From Candidatus Eisenbergiella stercorigallinarum (GTDB taxonomy: Bacteria > Bacillota > Clostridia > Lachnospirales > Lachnospiraceae): a stretch of DNA of 6,246 bases. Position 1 is the stretch's first letter. Every line of letters begins with the position of its first letter. The translations under genes and the position numbers were made by a program. This document shows positions 5,945 to 6,246 of the stretch, one piece after another. The stretch is from NCBI GenBank assembly GCA_019120525.1, contig DWUW01000295.1:1-6246 (forward strand). Direction: 5' to 3'. The notes under the pieces were generated by a model. The model worked only from the letters and a program-made list of their open reading frames with translations, had not been told where the DNA came from and ran no database searches.

Positions 5945-6246
5945 CTTCCGCTTCTCCCCTGCCGTCTCCTTCCAGCAAACCGCAGCCTCGCGTCAGGCTC
6001 CCGCCGTTCCGGACGGGCCGCGGCCTCTTTTCTTTCGTAATTTTCATAGGCCTTCACGATCTTCTGTACCAGGGGGTGCCTTACCACATCCCGGCTGGTA
6101 AGGGTGCAAAAAGCGATCCCCTCGATCTTCTGAAGCACCTTCACCGCCACATCCAGGCCGGATCTGGTTCCCGGCATCAGGTCCTTCTGGGACGCGTCCC
6201 CAGTGATGATCACCTTGGAACCGAAACCGATCCTGGTAAGAAACAT
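5941..6246 (-). CDS. phoH: PhoH-family ATPase, C-terminal part (5' end beyond the window)
   Basis: This is the end of a PhoH-like (YbeZ-type) P-loop NTPase, a cytoplasmic protein tied to RNA metabolism and commonly encoded next to YbeY. The 101 visible residues begin MFLTRIGFGSKVIITGD, the family's strand and Asp region in the C-terminal half of the ATPase core. DLMPGTRSGL and TSRDVVRHPLVQKIVKAYE follow, which is the usual end of the domain. The Walker A motif and the rest of the N-terminal two thirds lie past base 6246. The ATG at 6246 is almost certainly an internal methionine, not the start. After the domain there is an unusual tail of about 30 residues (72-101) with 11 arginines. The TGA overlaps the ybeY start by four bases. 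Confidence 0.93.
   Translation of the reverse strand: MFLTRIGFGSKVIITGDASQKDLMPGTRSGLDVAVKVLQKIEGIAFCTLTSRDVVRHPLVQKIVKAYENYERKEAAARPERREPDARLRFAGRRRQGRSGR

Noticed and set aside
5066..6040. Plus-strand open frame of 324 codons opposite the flippase start, ybeY and the phoH end
   Set aside because: All three minus-strand genes have diagnostic motifs; the plus frame has none.

Overview
The window looks like an ordinary chromosomal stretch of a GC-rich, spore-forming Clostridia bacterium, most likely Lachnospiraceae or a close relative. The lineage is inferred from the gene set: a PhoH/YbeY pair, a SpoVB-type flippase, a BofC-like anchored protein and an HI0933/BaiN-type flavoprotein. Strong AGGAGG-type ribosome binding sites and a sigma-A-type promoter also fit. 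I see no phage, transposon, CRISPR, tRNA or rRNA signal.

All six genes read on the minus strand, so transcription runs from right to left. At the right edge is the C-terminal part of phoH (5941-6246). Its stop overlaps the ybeY start in an ATGA. ybeY (5435-5944) encodes the rRNA maturation endoribonuclease. Eleven bases further on is a 14-helix MOP-superfamily flippase of the SpoVB/MurJ type (3792-5423). After a 70-base gap comes a membrane-anchored protein with a BofC-like C-terminus (3062-3721). Sixteen bases later starts a BaiN/HI0933-family FAD protein (1777-3045).

A 165-base gap (1612-1776) follows. It holds a 14-bp tandem triplicate spanning the BaiN-like stop, a good sigma-A-type promoter and small inverted repeats. 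The last gene (1-1611) is a second, unrelated FAD-dependent dehydrogenase of the COG2509 type, which runs off the left edge without a stop.

The tight spacing suggests one polycistronic unit from phoH to the BaiN-like gene, with a possible extra start before the COG2509 gene. phoH and ybeY are a widespread RNA-metabolism pair. The flippase and the BofC-like protein point to envelope or spore-envelope work. The roles of the two flavoproteins are unknown. I found no convincing new system. The best items for a second look are the intergenic region between the two flavoprotein genes and the flippase/BofC-like pair.
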